In this document: positions 1 to 8,556 of the stretch, piece after piece
Layout of the letters: each line of letters starts with the position of its first letter
Position numbering within the stretch: the stretch's first letter is position 1
Assembly (NCBI GenBank): GCA_002394725.1
Contig: DGUQ01000207.1
Location: 1 to 14,395 of the forward strand
Reading direction: 5' to 3'
Source of the DNA: Ruminococcaceae bacterium UBA4306
Lineage (GTDB): Bacteria; Bacillota; Clostridia; Oscillospirales; Acutalibacteraceae
DNA length: 14,395 bases
Program-made: the position numbers and the translations under genes
Notes under the pieces: model-generated
Seen by the model: the letters and a program-made list of their open reading frames with translations, nothing else
The model's database searches: none
What the model was told of the DNA's origin: nothing

Positions 1-959
1 ACGCGCAGAAGGGCTTTGAGGAGCTTCAAAAGGCTTATGAAGAGAAAGCGATCCTCACCGGTCCCGTTACCGAGGTCGTTTCCGGCGGCGTGATCGTTGT
101 CGCTAACGATATCCGTGTATTCATCCCTGCGTCGCAGGCCGCTATGGAGCGTGACGCTAACCTTGAGGAGCTCAAGGGTCAGGAGGTCAAGTTCCGTCTG
201 ATCGAGCTGTCTCAGCGCGGCAGAAGAAGAAAGATCATCGGCTCCATCAAGAGCGTTCTCCGTGACGAGTATGCCGCTAAGCGTGCGGAGTTCTGGGAGA
301 ACTGCGAGGTCGGTAAGGTTTATACCGGCGTTGTCCGCACTCTGACTTCCTATGGCGCGTTCGTAGATCTCGGCGGCGTATCGGGCATGATCCATATTTC
401 CGAGCTGTCATGGCTGCGCATCAAGCATCCGAGCGAGGTCGTCAACGTTGGCGATACCGTTGAAGTATATATCAAGGATATCAACACCGAGACCAAGAAG
501 ATCTCTCTGGGCTATAAGAAGACTGAGGACAATCCTTGGGTCATCCTCGAAAAGGATTATCCTGTCGGCACCGTTGTCAAGGCGAAGATCGTCGGTCTGA
601 CTGCGTTCGGAGCGTTTGCCAACATCATCCCCGGCATCGACGGTCTGATCCATATCTCTCAGATCTCCAACAAGCGTATCGAGAAGCCTGCTGATGTGCT
701 GGCGATCGGCGATGAGGTCGAGGCTAAGATCACCGGTATCGACTTTGAGAAGAAGCGCGTCAGCCTGTCCATTCGTGCACTGCTGCCCGAGGACGCTCCT
801 GCCGCTCCTGTTGTTGAGGACGAAGAGGATGAGGTCGTCGCTGTTGTTGAGCCTGACGCCGCTCCCGTGATCCGTGATCTCGAGGACGAGGTTCCTGCTG
901 AGGAGGCTGCTCCCGTTGAGGAAGCTGTCGCGGAGGAAGCTCCTGCAGACGCTGAATAA
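1..959 (+). CDS. rpsA: 30S ribosomal protein S1 family protein, 3' part (5' end outside window)
   Basis: This is an open reading frame entering from the left edge; the first complete codon is at base 3 and the stop is TAA at 957-959, giving 318 visible residues. It contains three S1-type OB-fold repeats. The first is at about 48-250 and is divergent. The second is at about 300-530, with the classic GAFVDLGG...GMIHISELS pattern. The third is at about 555-790, with [22 protein letters not shown]1 proteins bind mRNA and help the 30S subunit start translation. From about base 792 the protein becomes a low-complexity acidic tail rich in Glu, Asp, Ala, Val and Pro. The upstream part is not visible. 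In many Clostridia this S1 protein is fused behind IspH (the last MEP-pathway enzyme), so this could be the S1 half of such a fusion, which cannot be decided here. The GTG at 90 is an internal codon, not a start, because the frame stays open with S1-like sequence before it. Confidence 0.92.
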   Translation, partial: AQKGFEELQKAYEEKAILTGPVTEVVSGGVIVVANDIRVFIPASQAAMERDANLEELKGQEVKFRLIELSQRGRRRKIIGSIKSVLRDEYAAKRAEFWENCEVGKVYTGVVRTLTSYGAFVDLGGVSGMIHISELSWLRIKHPSEVVNVGDTVEVYIKDINTETKKISLGYKKTEDNPWVILEKDYPVGTVVKAKIVGLTAFGAFANIIPGIDGLIHISQISNKRIEKPADVLAIGDEVEAKITGIDFEKKRVSLSIRALLPEDAPAAPVVEDEEDEVVAVVEPDAAPVIRDLEDEVPAEEAAPVEEAVAEEAPADAE

Positions 960-969
960 TGATGATATG

Positions 970-998
970 ACGGGTATCCGAGAGGGTACCCGTTTTTT
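970..998 (+). terminator. Intrinsic terminator after the S1 gene
   Basis: A ten-base-pair stem is formed by ACGGGTATCC (970-979) and GGGTACCCGT (984-993), with one G-T pair and a GAGA tetraloop at 980-983. It is followed directly by a run of T at 993-998. It lies 10 bases after the S1 stop codon and has the full textbook form of a Rho-independent terminator. Confidence 0.93.
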
Positions 999-1034
999 CT
1001 TTATATTAGTCGATTAAGGAATTTTATTTTCCGG

Positions 1035-1063
1035 ATTATTTGGTATGATAAAATAGATATAAT
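1035..1063 (+). promoter_or_regulatory. Possible sigma-A-type promoter for the YwlG-like gene
   Basis: The gap between the S1 terminator and the next gene is very AT-rich. It contains TATAAT at 1058-1063 and, as an alternative, an extended -10 of the form TGG-TATGAT at 1041-1049. Neither has a good -35 box (ATTATT at 1035-1040 for the first). A promoter is expected here because the upstream transcript is terminated, but the exact site is uncertain. Confidence 0.35.
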
Positions 1064-1083
1064 ATAGGATAGGAACTGATATC

Positions 1084-1635
1084 ATGATTGAAAACATTAC
1101 CAAAGATACCAACGCTGTATTTACGCAATTGATCGAGACCGCGAAGCTGCATGAGGGCTCGATCGTCGTGCTCGGCTGCTCTACCAGTGAGGTGGGCGGC
1201 AGTCGTATCGGCACCCATTCGAGCATGGATATTGCCGCCGCTGTGTATGACGGCTTCTTTGACCTGCTCAAAGAGAAGGGCATCTATCTGGCGGCGCAAT
1301 GCTGTGAGCACCTGAACCGCGCTCTGGTGATCGAGAGAGAGCTTGCCGAAAAGTACAATATCCCGATCGTGAACGCTGTTCCGCAGCCGAAGGCAGGCGG
1401 CAGCAGCGCGACGACAGCCTATGCGCGTTTTGATGATCCTGTACTGGTGGAGCACATCAAGGCGGACGCCGGCGTGGATATCGGCGGTACACTGATCGGC
1501 ATGCATCTCAAGGAGACCGCTGTTCCGCTCAGATTACCGCAGAAAAAGATCGGTGAAGCCTTTGTCGCTTCCGCCCGAACCAGAGCGAAATTCATCGGCG
1601 GCGCGAGAGCGGTATACGACGAAGAGCTATTATAG
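1084..1635 (+). CDS. YwlG/UPF0340 (TIGR01440) family protein of unknown function
   Basis: The gene encodes 183 residues, the usual length for this family. Conserved family blocks are visible. Near residues 30-50 there is LGCSTSEVGGSRIGTHSS. At about 76-90 there is an AAQCCEHLNRAL block with paired cysteines and a histidine. At about 100-112 there is VPQPKAGGSSAT. There is no signal peptide or membrane segment, so the protein should be cytoplasmic. The family is widespread in Firmicutes and is known structurally, but to my knowledge it has no established reaction. The start ATG at 1084 has a modest ribosome-binding site (AGGA at 1071-1074). It is monocistronic by layout, with terminators on both sides. 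Its stop codon TAG (1633-1635) lies within the stem of the downstream terminator. Confidence 0.9.
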   Translation: MIENITKDTNAVFTQLIETAKLHEGSIVVLGCSTSEVGGSRIGTHSSMDIAAAVYDGFFDLLKEKGIYLAAQCCEHLNRALVIERELAEKYNIPIVNAVPQPKAGGSSATTAYARFDDPVLVEHIKADAGVDIGGTLIGMHLKETAVPLRLPQKKIGEAFVASARTRAKFIGGARAVYDEELL

Positions 1636-1651
1636 GCGCGTGCGCCTTTTT
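1634..1651 (+). terminator. Compact intrinsic terminator overlapping the stop codon of the YwlG-like gene
   Basis: AGGCG (1634-1638) pairs with CGCCT (1643-1647), and the pair C1639-G1642 may add to it. It is followed by T residues at 1647-1651. The stem starts inside the TAG stop codon at 1633-1635, so termination and translation stop are superimposed. Confidence 0.75.
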
Positions 1652-1719
1652 GTTTGATCGCCGCTGCTATGGAGCAAGGCAATCACAATCGGATTATTTT
1701 GTGAATCAGAGGTACTGTT

Positions 1720-2298
1720 ATGATGACTGCAAAAGATGAATTTATCAAGATCTATACCGAGAATATCTCTCGCAAGGGATCTGCCGAGCTGCTCGAATGG
1801 ATCAAAAAGACCGATTTCTTCACCGCTCCTGCCAGCACCAAGTATCATTGTGCCTGTGAAAACGGCTTGGTGATGCACTCGGTCAGCGTATACAATACGA
1901 TGATCGAAAAGCATTTTGATGAAGAAAACGATAGCCTCGAGAGCTTTGCGATCTGCGCGCTGCTCCATGACCTGTGCAAGGCGCAATTCTATAAGGTTTC
2001 CACGCGCAACGTCAAGAATGATGAGACAGGTCAGTGGGAAAAGGTGCCGTATTACGCGATCGAGGATAGCTTTCCCTACGGACACGGTGAAAAGAGCGTG
2101 TTCCTGATCGAGCGCTTTATGCGGCTCAAGCTCGATGAGGCGATGGCGATCCGCTGGCATATGGGCGGCTTTGATGATAACAACGGCTTTTATATCAGCA
2201 ATGCCTACGACCGTTATCCGCTTGCCGTCAAGCTGCATTTAGCCGATTTGGAAAGCACCTATCTCAGAGAGAAGGGCACCTCCGCCGTGCGAAGATAA
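1720..2298 (+). CDS. HD-domain metal-dependent phosphohydrolase
   Basis: The gene encodes 192 residues with a clear HD-superfamily ligand set: His53 (GLVMHS), His83-Asp84 (LLHDLCK), His122 (YGHGEKS), His147 (IRWHMGG) and Asp176 (LHLADLE). These are arranged as H...HD...H...H...D, the pattern that binds one or two divalent metals and usually hydrolyses phosphodiester or phosphomonoester bonds of nucleotides or nucleic acids. The order and spacing resemble the HD part of YhaM-type 3'-5' exoribonucleases, but the OB-fold of YhaM is missing and the substrate cannot be named. There is no signal peptide. AGAGG at 1708-1712, seven bases before ATG 1720, supports that start, although ATG 1723 is adjacent. 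It is followed by ligA after only 17 bases, so the two are probably co-transcribed, which hints loosely at nucleic-acid metabolism. Confidence 0.85.
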   Translation: MMTAKDEFIKIYTENISRKGSAELLEWIKKTDFFTAPASTKYHCACENGLVMHSVSVYNTMIEKHFDEENDSLESFAICALLHDLCKAQFYKVSTRNVKNDETGQWEKVPYYAIEDSFPYGHGEKSVFLIERFMRLKLDEAMAIRWHMGGFDDNNGFYISNAYDRYPLAVKLHLADLESTYLREKGTSAVRR

Positions 2299-2303
2299 TT
2301 TGA

Positions 2304-4307
<2,004 letters not shown>

Positions 4308-4313
4308 TAAATG

Positions 4314-4341
4314 ATCCCTGTCCATTCGGGCAGGGATTTTT
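4314..4341 (+). terminator. Intrinsic terminator after ligA
   Basis: ATCCCTG (4314-4320) pairs with CAGGGAT (4331-4337). The stem is extended inward by CC (4322-4323) with GG (4328-4329) around an ATTC loop, and it is followed by T at 4337-4341. It begins seven bases after the ligA stop codon. Confidence 0.92.
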
Positions 4342-4397
4342 GCCTATACAGCACCGTAAATCGCGTTGGCGATCATCATCTAATACAAGCAATCTTT

Positions 4398-4438
4398 TGC
4401 GGACAGGTTATATCCGATGACCTGTCCGCATATTTTTT
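4398..4438 (+). terminator. Second hairpin with T-run between ligA and spoIIIAA
   Basis: An 11-base-pair perfect stem, TGCGGACAGGT (4398-4408) with ACCTGTCCGCA (4420-4430), has an 11-base loop and a T-run at 4433-4438. It is a plausible Rho-independent terminator in tandem with the one at 4314. The T-run starts three bases after the stem, and the loop is larger than usual. A regulatory role upstream of the sporulation operon cannot be excluded, since it ends only about 40 bases before the likely spoIIIAA start. The 56 bases between the two hairpins hold nothing I can recognise. Confidence 0.75.
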
Positions 4439-4477
4439 ACTATCGACAAGTCAATCATGCTCAGGATGGTGAAAGTA

Positions 4478-5404
4478 TTGGAAAAGAAAAGTTTGGATTG
4501 TATCCTCGAAAGTTTTCCCGATCGGATCAAGCTCCCTCTGGAAAGAGCGCGTAGCGCTTTTGAGGATAAGGTGACAGAGATCGTCATACGATCAGAATCG
4601 CCTGTGTGTATTTATGAGCGTAAAAGAATGTTCTTTATCACAGACAGCGGATACCTGACCAACTCCTCCTATGCGGAGAATCTCTTGATTACATCATCGA
4701 AAGAGATGGAACAAACGGTGCTGCGGCTGTGCGATTATTCTATCTATGCGTTCCAGAACGAGATCAACAGCGGCTTTATCACGATCGAGGGCGGCGTCAG
4801 AGTCGGACTGTGCGGCAAGGCGGTGATGAATCACGGTGAGATCACCAACATCCGCGATATCAGCTCTTTGAGCTTTCGTGTCGCGAGGGATATCAGTGAA
4901 TGCGCGACCTCCTTGCTTCAGAAGCTCGATCCTCTTTCCGGCGTTTTGATCTGCGGAATCCCCGGGAGCGGCAAAACGACGTTGATTCGTGACGCGGCGC
5001 GCCAATTATCATACCGATACCGTGTCAGCGTGCTGGATGAGAGGGGAGAGCTGTCCGCTTTTCATCGGGGGAAGTCAGGCTTTTCCCTCGGGTTATGTGA
5101 TGTGTATAACGGCTATCCGAAGGGGATCGCGGCGAATTGCGCCATCCGCAGTATGGCGCCCGATATCATCGTATGTGACGAGATGGGCGATCAAAGTGAC
5201 GTCGATCTTTTGCTGTACTCCATGCGATGCGGCGCGGCGTTCATCGCGACGGTTCACGCATCTTCCATGCAGGATCTCCGGCGCAGAGAAATCACCTCGA
5301 AAATGATCAATACCGGCGCTTTTCGGTACATCGTGTTCCTCTCCGCGGATGGTAATGTCGGACACATCGAAAAGATCTATGAAATGTGTGACGCGCGTGA
5401 TTAA
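4478..5404 (+). CDS. spoIIIAA: Stage III sporulation protein AA (SpoIIIAA), ATPase of the feeding-tube channel
   Basis: SpoIIIAA is a mother-cell ATPase related to secretion-type AAA/VirB11-like ATPases. It is thought to power the SpoIIIA-SpoIIQ channel between mother cell and forespore. With the start used here the protein has 308 residues. The Walker A motif GIPGSGKTT is at about 160-168 and the Walker B IIVCDEMG at about 230-237, preceded by the family LDERGEL motif and followed by an ATVHA motif. There is no membrane segment. Start choice: ATG 4457 opens the same frame (315 residues) but has no visible ribosome-binding site. TTG 4478 has GGTGA at 4468-4472 five bases upstream (AGGA at 4463-4466 lies farther off) and gives the short N-terminus usual for the family. 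It is the first gene of the complete spoIIIA operon. Confidence 0.95.
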   Translation: MEKKSLDCILESFPDRIKLPLERARSAFEDKVTEIVIRSESPVCIYERKRMFFITDSGYLTNSSYAENLLITSSKEMEQTVLRLCDYSIYAFQNEINSGFITIEGGVRVGLCGKAVMNHGEITNIRDISSLSFRVARDISECATSLLQKLDPLSGVLICGIPGSGKTTLIRDAARQLSYRYRVSVLDERGELSAFHRGKSGFSLGLCDVYNGYPKGIAANCAIRSMAPDIIVCDEMGDQSDVDLLLYSMRCGAAFIATVHASSMQDLRRREITSKMINTGAFRYIVFLSADGNVGHIEKIYEMCDARD

Positions 5405-5864
5405 GCTGATTTTATGTATCGTGATCCTGTTCTGCGGCGCGGTGATCGGTATCCATTTATCTCAAAAACTGACACGTCGCAGAGATATTTTGACAGAATT
5501 CGAGGTGCTGTTCAACAGGGCTTTGATCCGTATCGAATATAACGCAGGTGATCTGTGCGAGGTGTTTTCCGATAATTTCGCGGCGTTTCCGTTTGAGCAT
5601 ACGATCCCCTTCGATATCCAGTGGCGTCGGTTCATCGACGGATTCTCCTATGTGCTGACTCATGATGATATCGAAATGCTCCGATCCTTTACCATGGAGC
5701 TCGGAGCGGCGGATATCGATTCACAAAGACAGCATATCTCCCTGTTCAGTGAATTATTGAAGGAGCACATCAGTGAAGCGCGGGACGACATACAAAAGAA
5801 AGCGAAAATGTACAGGATAATTCCGCTGTCGGTGGGAATGGTGATCTCTCTGATGGTGATATAG
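5379..5864 (+). CDS. spoIIIAB: Stage III sporulation protein AB (SpoIIIAB)
   Basis: The protein has about 161 residues from ATG 5379. It starts with a hydrophobic segment (about residues 5-25), continues with a soluble alpha-helical region, and ends in a second hydrophobic stretch (about 146-161). This is the usual SpoIIIAB plan, related in shape to type II secretion GspF-like proteins. It is assigned from this plan and from its place between spoIIIAA and spoIIIAC. The frame overlaps the end of spoIIIAA, with stop TAA at 5402-5404. Possible starts are ATG 5349, ATG 5379, GTG 5388 and GTG 5397. ATG 5379 is chosen because it begins shortly before the membrane segment, but no strong ribosome-binding site decides the matter. 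Translation is probably coupled to spoIIIAA. Confidence 0.9.
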   Translation: MKCVTRVIKLILCIVILFCGAVIGIHLSQKLTRRRDILTEFEVLFNRALIRIEYNAGDLCEVFSDNFAAFPFEHTIPFDIQWRRFIDGFSYVLTHDDIEMLRSFTMELGAADIDSQRQHISLFSELLKEHISEARDDIQKKAKMYRIIPLSVGMVISLMVI

Positions 5865-5876
5865 GGATGGAAGAAT

Positions 5877-6071
5877 ATGGACGTTGATATGATATTTAAG
5901 ATTGCGGCGATCGGGATCATCGTCGCGATCCTCAACCAGCTGTTGGTGCGCAGCGGCAGAGAGGAGCAGGCGCTCTTGACGACGATTGCCGGCTTGGTGG
6001 TGGCGCTGATGATGATCATCTCACAGATCAGCGAGCTGTTCACGACCGTCAAGAACACCTTTGGGCTATAG
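5877..6071 (+). CDS. spoIIIAC: Stage III sporulation protein AC (SpoIIIAC)
   Basis: The protein has 64 residues, the typical length of this tiny two-span membrane protein. Hydrophobic segments run from about 6 to 23 and about 33 to 50. They are separated by a short polar loop containing the conserved SGREEQA stretch. It is part of the mother-cell membrane base of the SpoIIIA channel. ATG 5877 is preceded by GGATGGAAG at 5865-5873, a plausible ribosome-binding site. It lies 12 bases after spoIIIAB and one base before the spoIIIAD start used here. Confidence 0.94.
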   Translation: MDVDMIFKIAAIGIIVAILNQLLVRSGREEQALLTTIAGLVVALMMIISQISELFTTVKNTFGL

Positions 6072-6072
6072 C

Positions 6073-6459
6073 ATGAACATGATCACCATTTGCGGCGCCG
6101 CGATCGTCACGGCTGTTTTGGCATTGACGCTCCGATCCCAGAGTCCTCACAGTGCCATGCTGTTGTCCGTAGCCGCCGGAGCGATCATTATCCTCAGTCT
6201 ATTAAAGCACCTTCCCGATACACTGTCGGGGATCCAAAGCCTGTTAGCGGACGGCGGTATCGACACAGCCGATATCGCGATCCTGCTGAAGGTGATGGGG
6301 ATTTGCTTTGTCACGGAGTTCACCTGCGACTGTGTGACGGAGGCAGGCTTGCTGTCATTGAGCACCAATATCTCCTTTGCCGGAAAGATTCTGGTCCTGC
6401 TCACATCATTACCGCTCTTTCAAAACATCATCACCGTGATCACAACGCTGGGCAGCTGA
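6073..6459 (+). CDS. spoIIIAD: Stage III sporulation protein AD (SpoIIIAD)
   Basis: The protein has about 128 residues with four hydrophobic segments, matching SpoIIIAD, a paralogue-like partner of SpoIIIAC in the mother-cell membrane. The conserved acidic stretch around TEFTCDCVTEAG lies at about residues 83-94. The frame also opens at TTG 6061, overlapping spoIIIAC. ATG 6073 follows the spoIIIAC stop (6069-6071) by one base, and ATG 6079 is a further option. No clear ribosome-binding site is seen, so re-initiation after spoIIIAC is likely. Confidence 0.92.
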   Translation: MNMITICGAAIVTAVLALTLRSQSPHSAMLLSVAAGAIIILSLLKHLPDTLSGIQSLLADGGIDTADIAILLKVMGICFVTEFTCDCVTEAGLLSLSTNISFAGKILVLLTSLPLFQNIITVITTLGS

Positions 6460-6460
6460 T

Positions 6461-7573
6461 ATGAAGCGTATAGGGATGGTGCTGATCGGTATACTGCTGA
6501 TCGGCTGCTTTACGATCAGGTGTGACGCCGTGACGTTGTTTGATCATGAGAAAAGTGAGATCGAGAGCAGTATCGATGATGAAACAAAAAGCGAGTTAAG
6601 CAAATTCGGCATATCAGGCATTGATGATATTACCAAAAACGGCATTGACAGTACGTCTGTATGGAATTACCTGAAAGAATTATTCGCGTCATACAGCTCG
6701 GGTCCGCTGGCGGCGTTGATCCTGCTCACAGCGGTATTGTTACTCGCGTCGGTTGCGGAATCCTATACCTACTCACTGAGGTATACGGAAACGAGAGATA
6801 TCATGGGCGTTGTCGTCAGTCTGTTCATCACCTCGATCATCGTCAGCCCTGTGACGCGGATGATCGCTTTATCATCCACCGTGATCCAAGGCGCGTCAGC
6901 GATGATGACGGTGTATCTGCCTGTTATGACAGGGATATTGATATTCTCGGGACACGCGATCTCGTCGGGCGGATACTATGCGGCAGTGATCACCGTATCT
7001 CAGTTGATTTCTCGGTTATCGGTGACGGTATTCACACCGCTGTTATCGGTGTTCCTGTCGTTATCGGTTTGCGCGAGCATATCCTCGCGTGTACGGCTTG
7101 GCGGATTCATCGAGATCGTGAGCAAGGGCTTCAAATATGGGATCACCTTTATGATGAGCGTATTTACGGCGGTAATCGGTCTCAACGGCGCTCTGTCCGG
7201 CGCGGCGGACAGCGTCGCGAATAAAGCGGCGCGGTTCGGACTGAGCTCCTTTATTCCGCTGATCGGATCGTCGATCGCCGAAGCGTACGGCGCGTTACAA
7301 AACAGCGTCGGTATTTTGCGGTCGGGCGCAGGAGTGTTCATCATTATCGCGTTGTTACTCAGCTTTGCACCGCTGATCACACAGTCGATTCTGTGGTCGG
7401 TCACGCTATGGATCGCAAGGAGTATCGGCGAGATGCTCTCCGTCACCTCCGCTACGTCCATGATCAACGCGTTATCGCAGTTTCTGTCCGCGCTCAGAGC
7501 GATGCTGATCGCAGTGATGACGGTGTTTGTCATCGCAACGTCGATCATGATGTCACTGGGAGGTCACACATGA
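6461..7573 (+). CDS. spoIIIAE: Stage III sporulation protein AE (SpoIIIAE), polytopic membrane protein
   Basis: The protein has 370 residues, close to the family norm. An N-terminal signal-like segment (MKRIGMVLIGILLIGCF) is followed by a polar region of about 60 residues. From about residue 80 there are several long hydrophobic segments. SpoIIIAE is the large membrane component of the SpoIIIA complex and is needed for forespore size and sigma-G activity. ATG 6461 lies one base after the spoIIIAD stop (TGA 6457-6459). Its stop TGA overlaps the start of spoIIIAF as ATGA. Confidence 0.95.
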   Translation: MKRIGMVLIGILLIGCFTIRCDAVTLFDHEKSEIESSIDDETKSELSKFGISGIDDITKNGIDSTSVWNYLKELFASYSSGPLAALILLTAVLLLASVAESYTYSLRYTETRDIMGVVVSLFITSIIVSPVTRMIALSSTVIQGASAMMTVYLPVMTGILIFSGHAISSGGYYAAVITVSQLISRLSVTVFTPLLSVFLSLSVCASISSRVRLGGFIEIVSKGFKYGITFMMSVFTAVIGLNGALSGAADSVANKAARFGLSSFIPLIGSSIAEAYGALQNSVGILRSGAGVFIIIALLLSFAPLITQSILWSVTLWIARSIGEMLSVTSATSMINALSQFLSALRAMLIAVMTVFVIATSIMMSLGGHT

Positions 7574-8067
7574 ACGGTATCAAGGCAGTCAGTATGACGC
7601 TGTGCTATACCTGCGTCGCTGTCAGTATGATCACGGTTTTGATTCCGCAAAAGCGGACACGCAGGGTCATGGGCTTTGCGGTCGGGCTCTTTTTTATCAG
7701 TACGTTCATTACCACGCTGGCGGCTCAGGTGAGCGAGATCGATCTTGATTCACCGAATCTCAGTGATATCCCGATCCCGACCTATAACGAGGAAGTTTCC
7801 CGTGATACGGTCGCGCAAATGACGGCGGATCAACTGACGCAGGCTTTGAATGAGCTGCTGCATAATGAAGGGATTTATCCGAACGATATCAAGCTGACGC
7901 TGAAAATATCCGACGAGGGCAGAATATCTGTTGTACGTGCCGTCATATATATTAGCGAGAAGGACAGCAATCAAATGCCGACGATCAAAAGTATCGTCTA
8001 TAGGAATATTTCAAAGGAGCCTGAAATACATGTTACAGGGGAAGAAGCTCAGCACGTGGCTGGGTGA
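7570..8067 (+). CDS. spoIIIAF: Stage III sporulation protein AF (SpoIIIAF)
   Basis: The protein has 165 residues. Two N-terminal hydrophobic segments lie at about 4-22 and 33-51. They are followed by a soluble domain with a beta-alpha pattern (about 85-160) in which LKISDEGRISVVRAVIYIS is typical of the family's ring-building-like fold. The frame is open well upstream, but ATG 7570 overlaps the spoIIIAE stop as ATGA, which fixes the start. The end overlaps the start of spoIIIAG by 38 bases. Confidence 0.93.
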   Translation: MNGIKAVSMTLCYTCVAVSMITVLIPQKRTRRVMGFAVGLFFISTFITTLAAQVSEIDLDSPNLSDIPIPTYNEEVSRDTVAQMTADQLTQALNELLHNEGIYPNDIKLTLKISDEGRISVVRAVIYISEKDSNQMPTIKSIVYRNISKEPEIHVTGEEAQHVAG

Positions 8068-8446
8068 CAAACGGGTGATCAGAATCGCCGTGATCATCGG
8101 TGCGGCGGCGGTATTGTTGATCGGACTGTCATCATTCATCGATTTCTCAGGCAGCGAAAAGGATAACCCCGAGCGTTATGCCGCTAAAACCGAAGCGCAT
8201 CTTTTGGAGATCATATCGCATATCAGTGGGGTGGGGGAGGCAAAGATTTTTTTGACGATGGATAACAGCGGAGAGAACGTCTATCTCAAAAACACCGATA
8301 CCAAAACGAAAAGCATTGAGCCAAAGGTGCGCGGCGTGGTGGTAGTCTGTGACGGCGGCAATGATCCGCTGGTCGTCTCCCGTGTGATGGAAGCCGTGAC
8401 GAAATCGCTGAATATCAGCTCGGATAAAGTATGCGTTACAAAGTGA
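8030..8446 (+). CDS. spoIIIAG: Stage III sporulation protein AG (SpoIIIAG), short form
   Basis: The protein has 138 residues with one membrane span at about 16-37, then a soluble domain facing the intermembrane space. The conserved HISGVGEAKIFLTM and PKVRGVVVVCDGGNDP blocks are the two ends of the ring-building motif. The start ATG 8030 is supported by AAAGGAG at 8013-8019, the clearest ribosome-binding site in the middle of the operon, inside the end of spoIIIAF. The protein is much shorter than Bacillus subtilis SpoIIIAG (about 229 residues). Only about 25 residues separate the two conserved blocks, so the beta-rich insertion known from the Bacillus ring appears to be largely absent. Confidence 0.93.
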   Translation: MLQGKKLSTWLGDKRVIRIAVIIGAAAVLLIGLSSFIDFSGSEKDNPERYAAKTEAHLLEIISHISGVGEAKIFLTMDNSGENVYLKNTDTKTKSIEPKVRGVVVVCDGGNDPLVVSRVMEAVTKSLNISSDKVCVTK

Positions 8447-8449
8447 ATT

Positions 8450-8530
8450 TGTTGAGATTGCCTAGTCTGCGGCTTCACAATGACGGTATTACTATGTTGA
8501 GATTGCCGCAGCCTGCGGCTTGACAACGAC
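8450..8530 (+). repeat. Two tandem copies of a hairpin-forming repeat between spoIIIAG and spoIIIAH
   Basis: Two related units, at 8450-8484 and 8495-8530, both start with TGTTGAGATTGCC. They continue with CTGCGGCTT and end in ACAA(T/C)GAC. In copy two GCCGCA (8505-8510) pairs with TGCGGC (8514-8519), and an outer GTTG-CAAC stem may close it. Copy one keeps only a GCC-GGC core and a wobble outer stem. No T-run follows, so these are not ordinary terminators. They sit in the only sizeable gap (110 bases) of the operon. Similar short palindromic repeats are common between genes of gut Clostridia, from general knowledge. Confidence 0.8.
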
Positions 8531-8556
8531 TAATCTATAATAAAAGGTGGAGAAAT

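Noticed and set aside
1684..1706. Inverted repeat TCACAA...TTGTGA upstream of the HD-domain gene, a possible operator
   Set aside because: It has only six-base arms with a ten-base spacer in AT-rich sequence and no matching promoter. Chance is a sufficient explanation.
4428..4460. Possible sigma-E promoter upstream of spoIIIAA (GCATATT at 4428-4434 resembles a sigma-E -35 box)
   Set aside because: No convincing -10 box of the CATACAnT type lies at the right distance. The best candidate (CAATCAT at 4452) matches poorly and is spaced too far, and the transcript would start inside the ribosome-binding site.
6661..7224. Plus-strand reading frame of 187 codons inside spoIIIAE
   Set aside because: It is an out-of-frame shadow of spoIIIAE with Arg- and His-rich composition and no ribosome-binding site. 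The spoIIIAE frame has the expected membrane segments.
8450..8530. CRISPR-like direct repeats
   Set aside because: There are only two copies, diverged, spaced by ten bases, and no cas genes are nearby. They look like short intergenic palindromic repeats.
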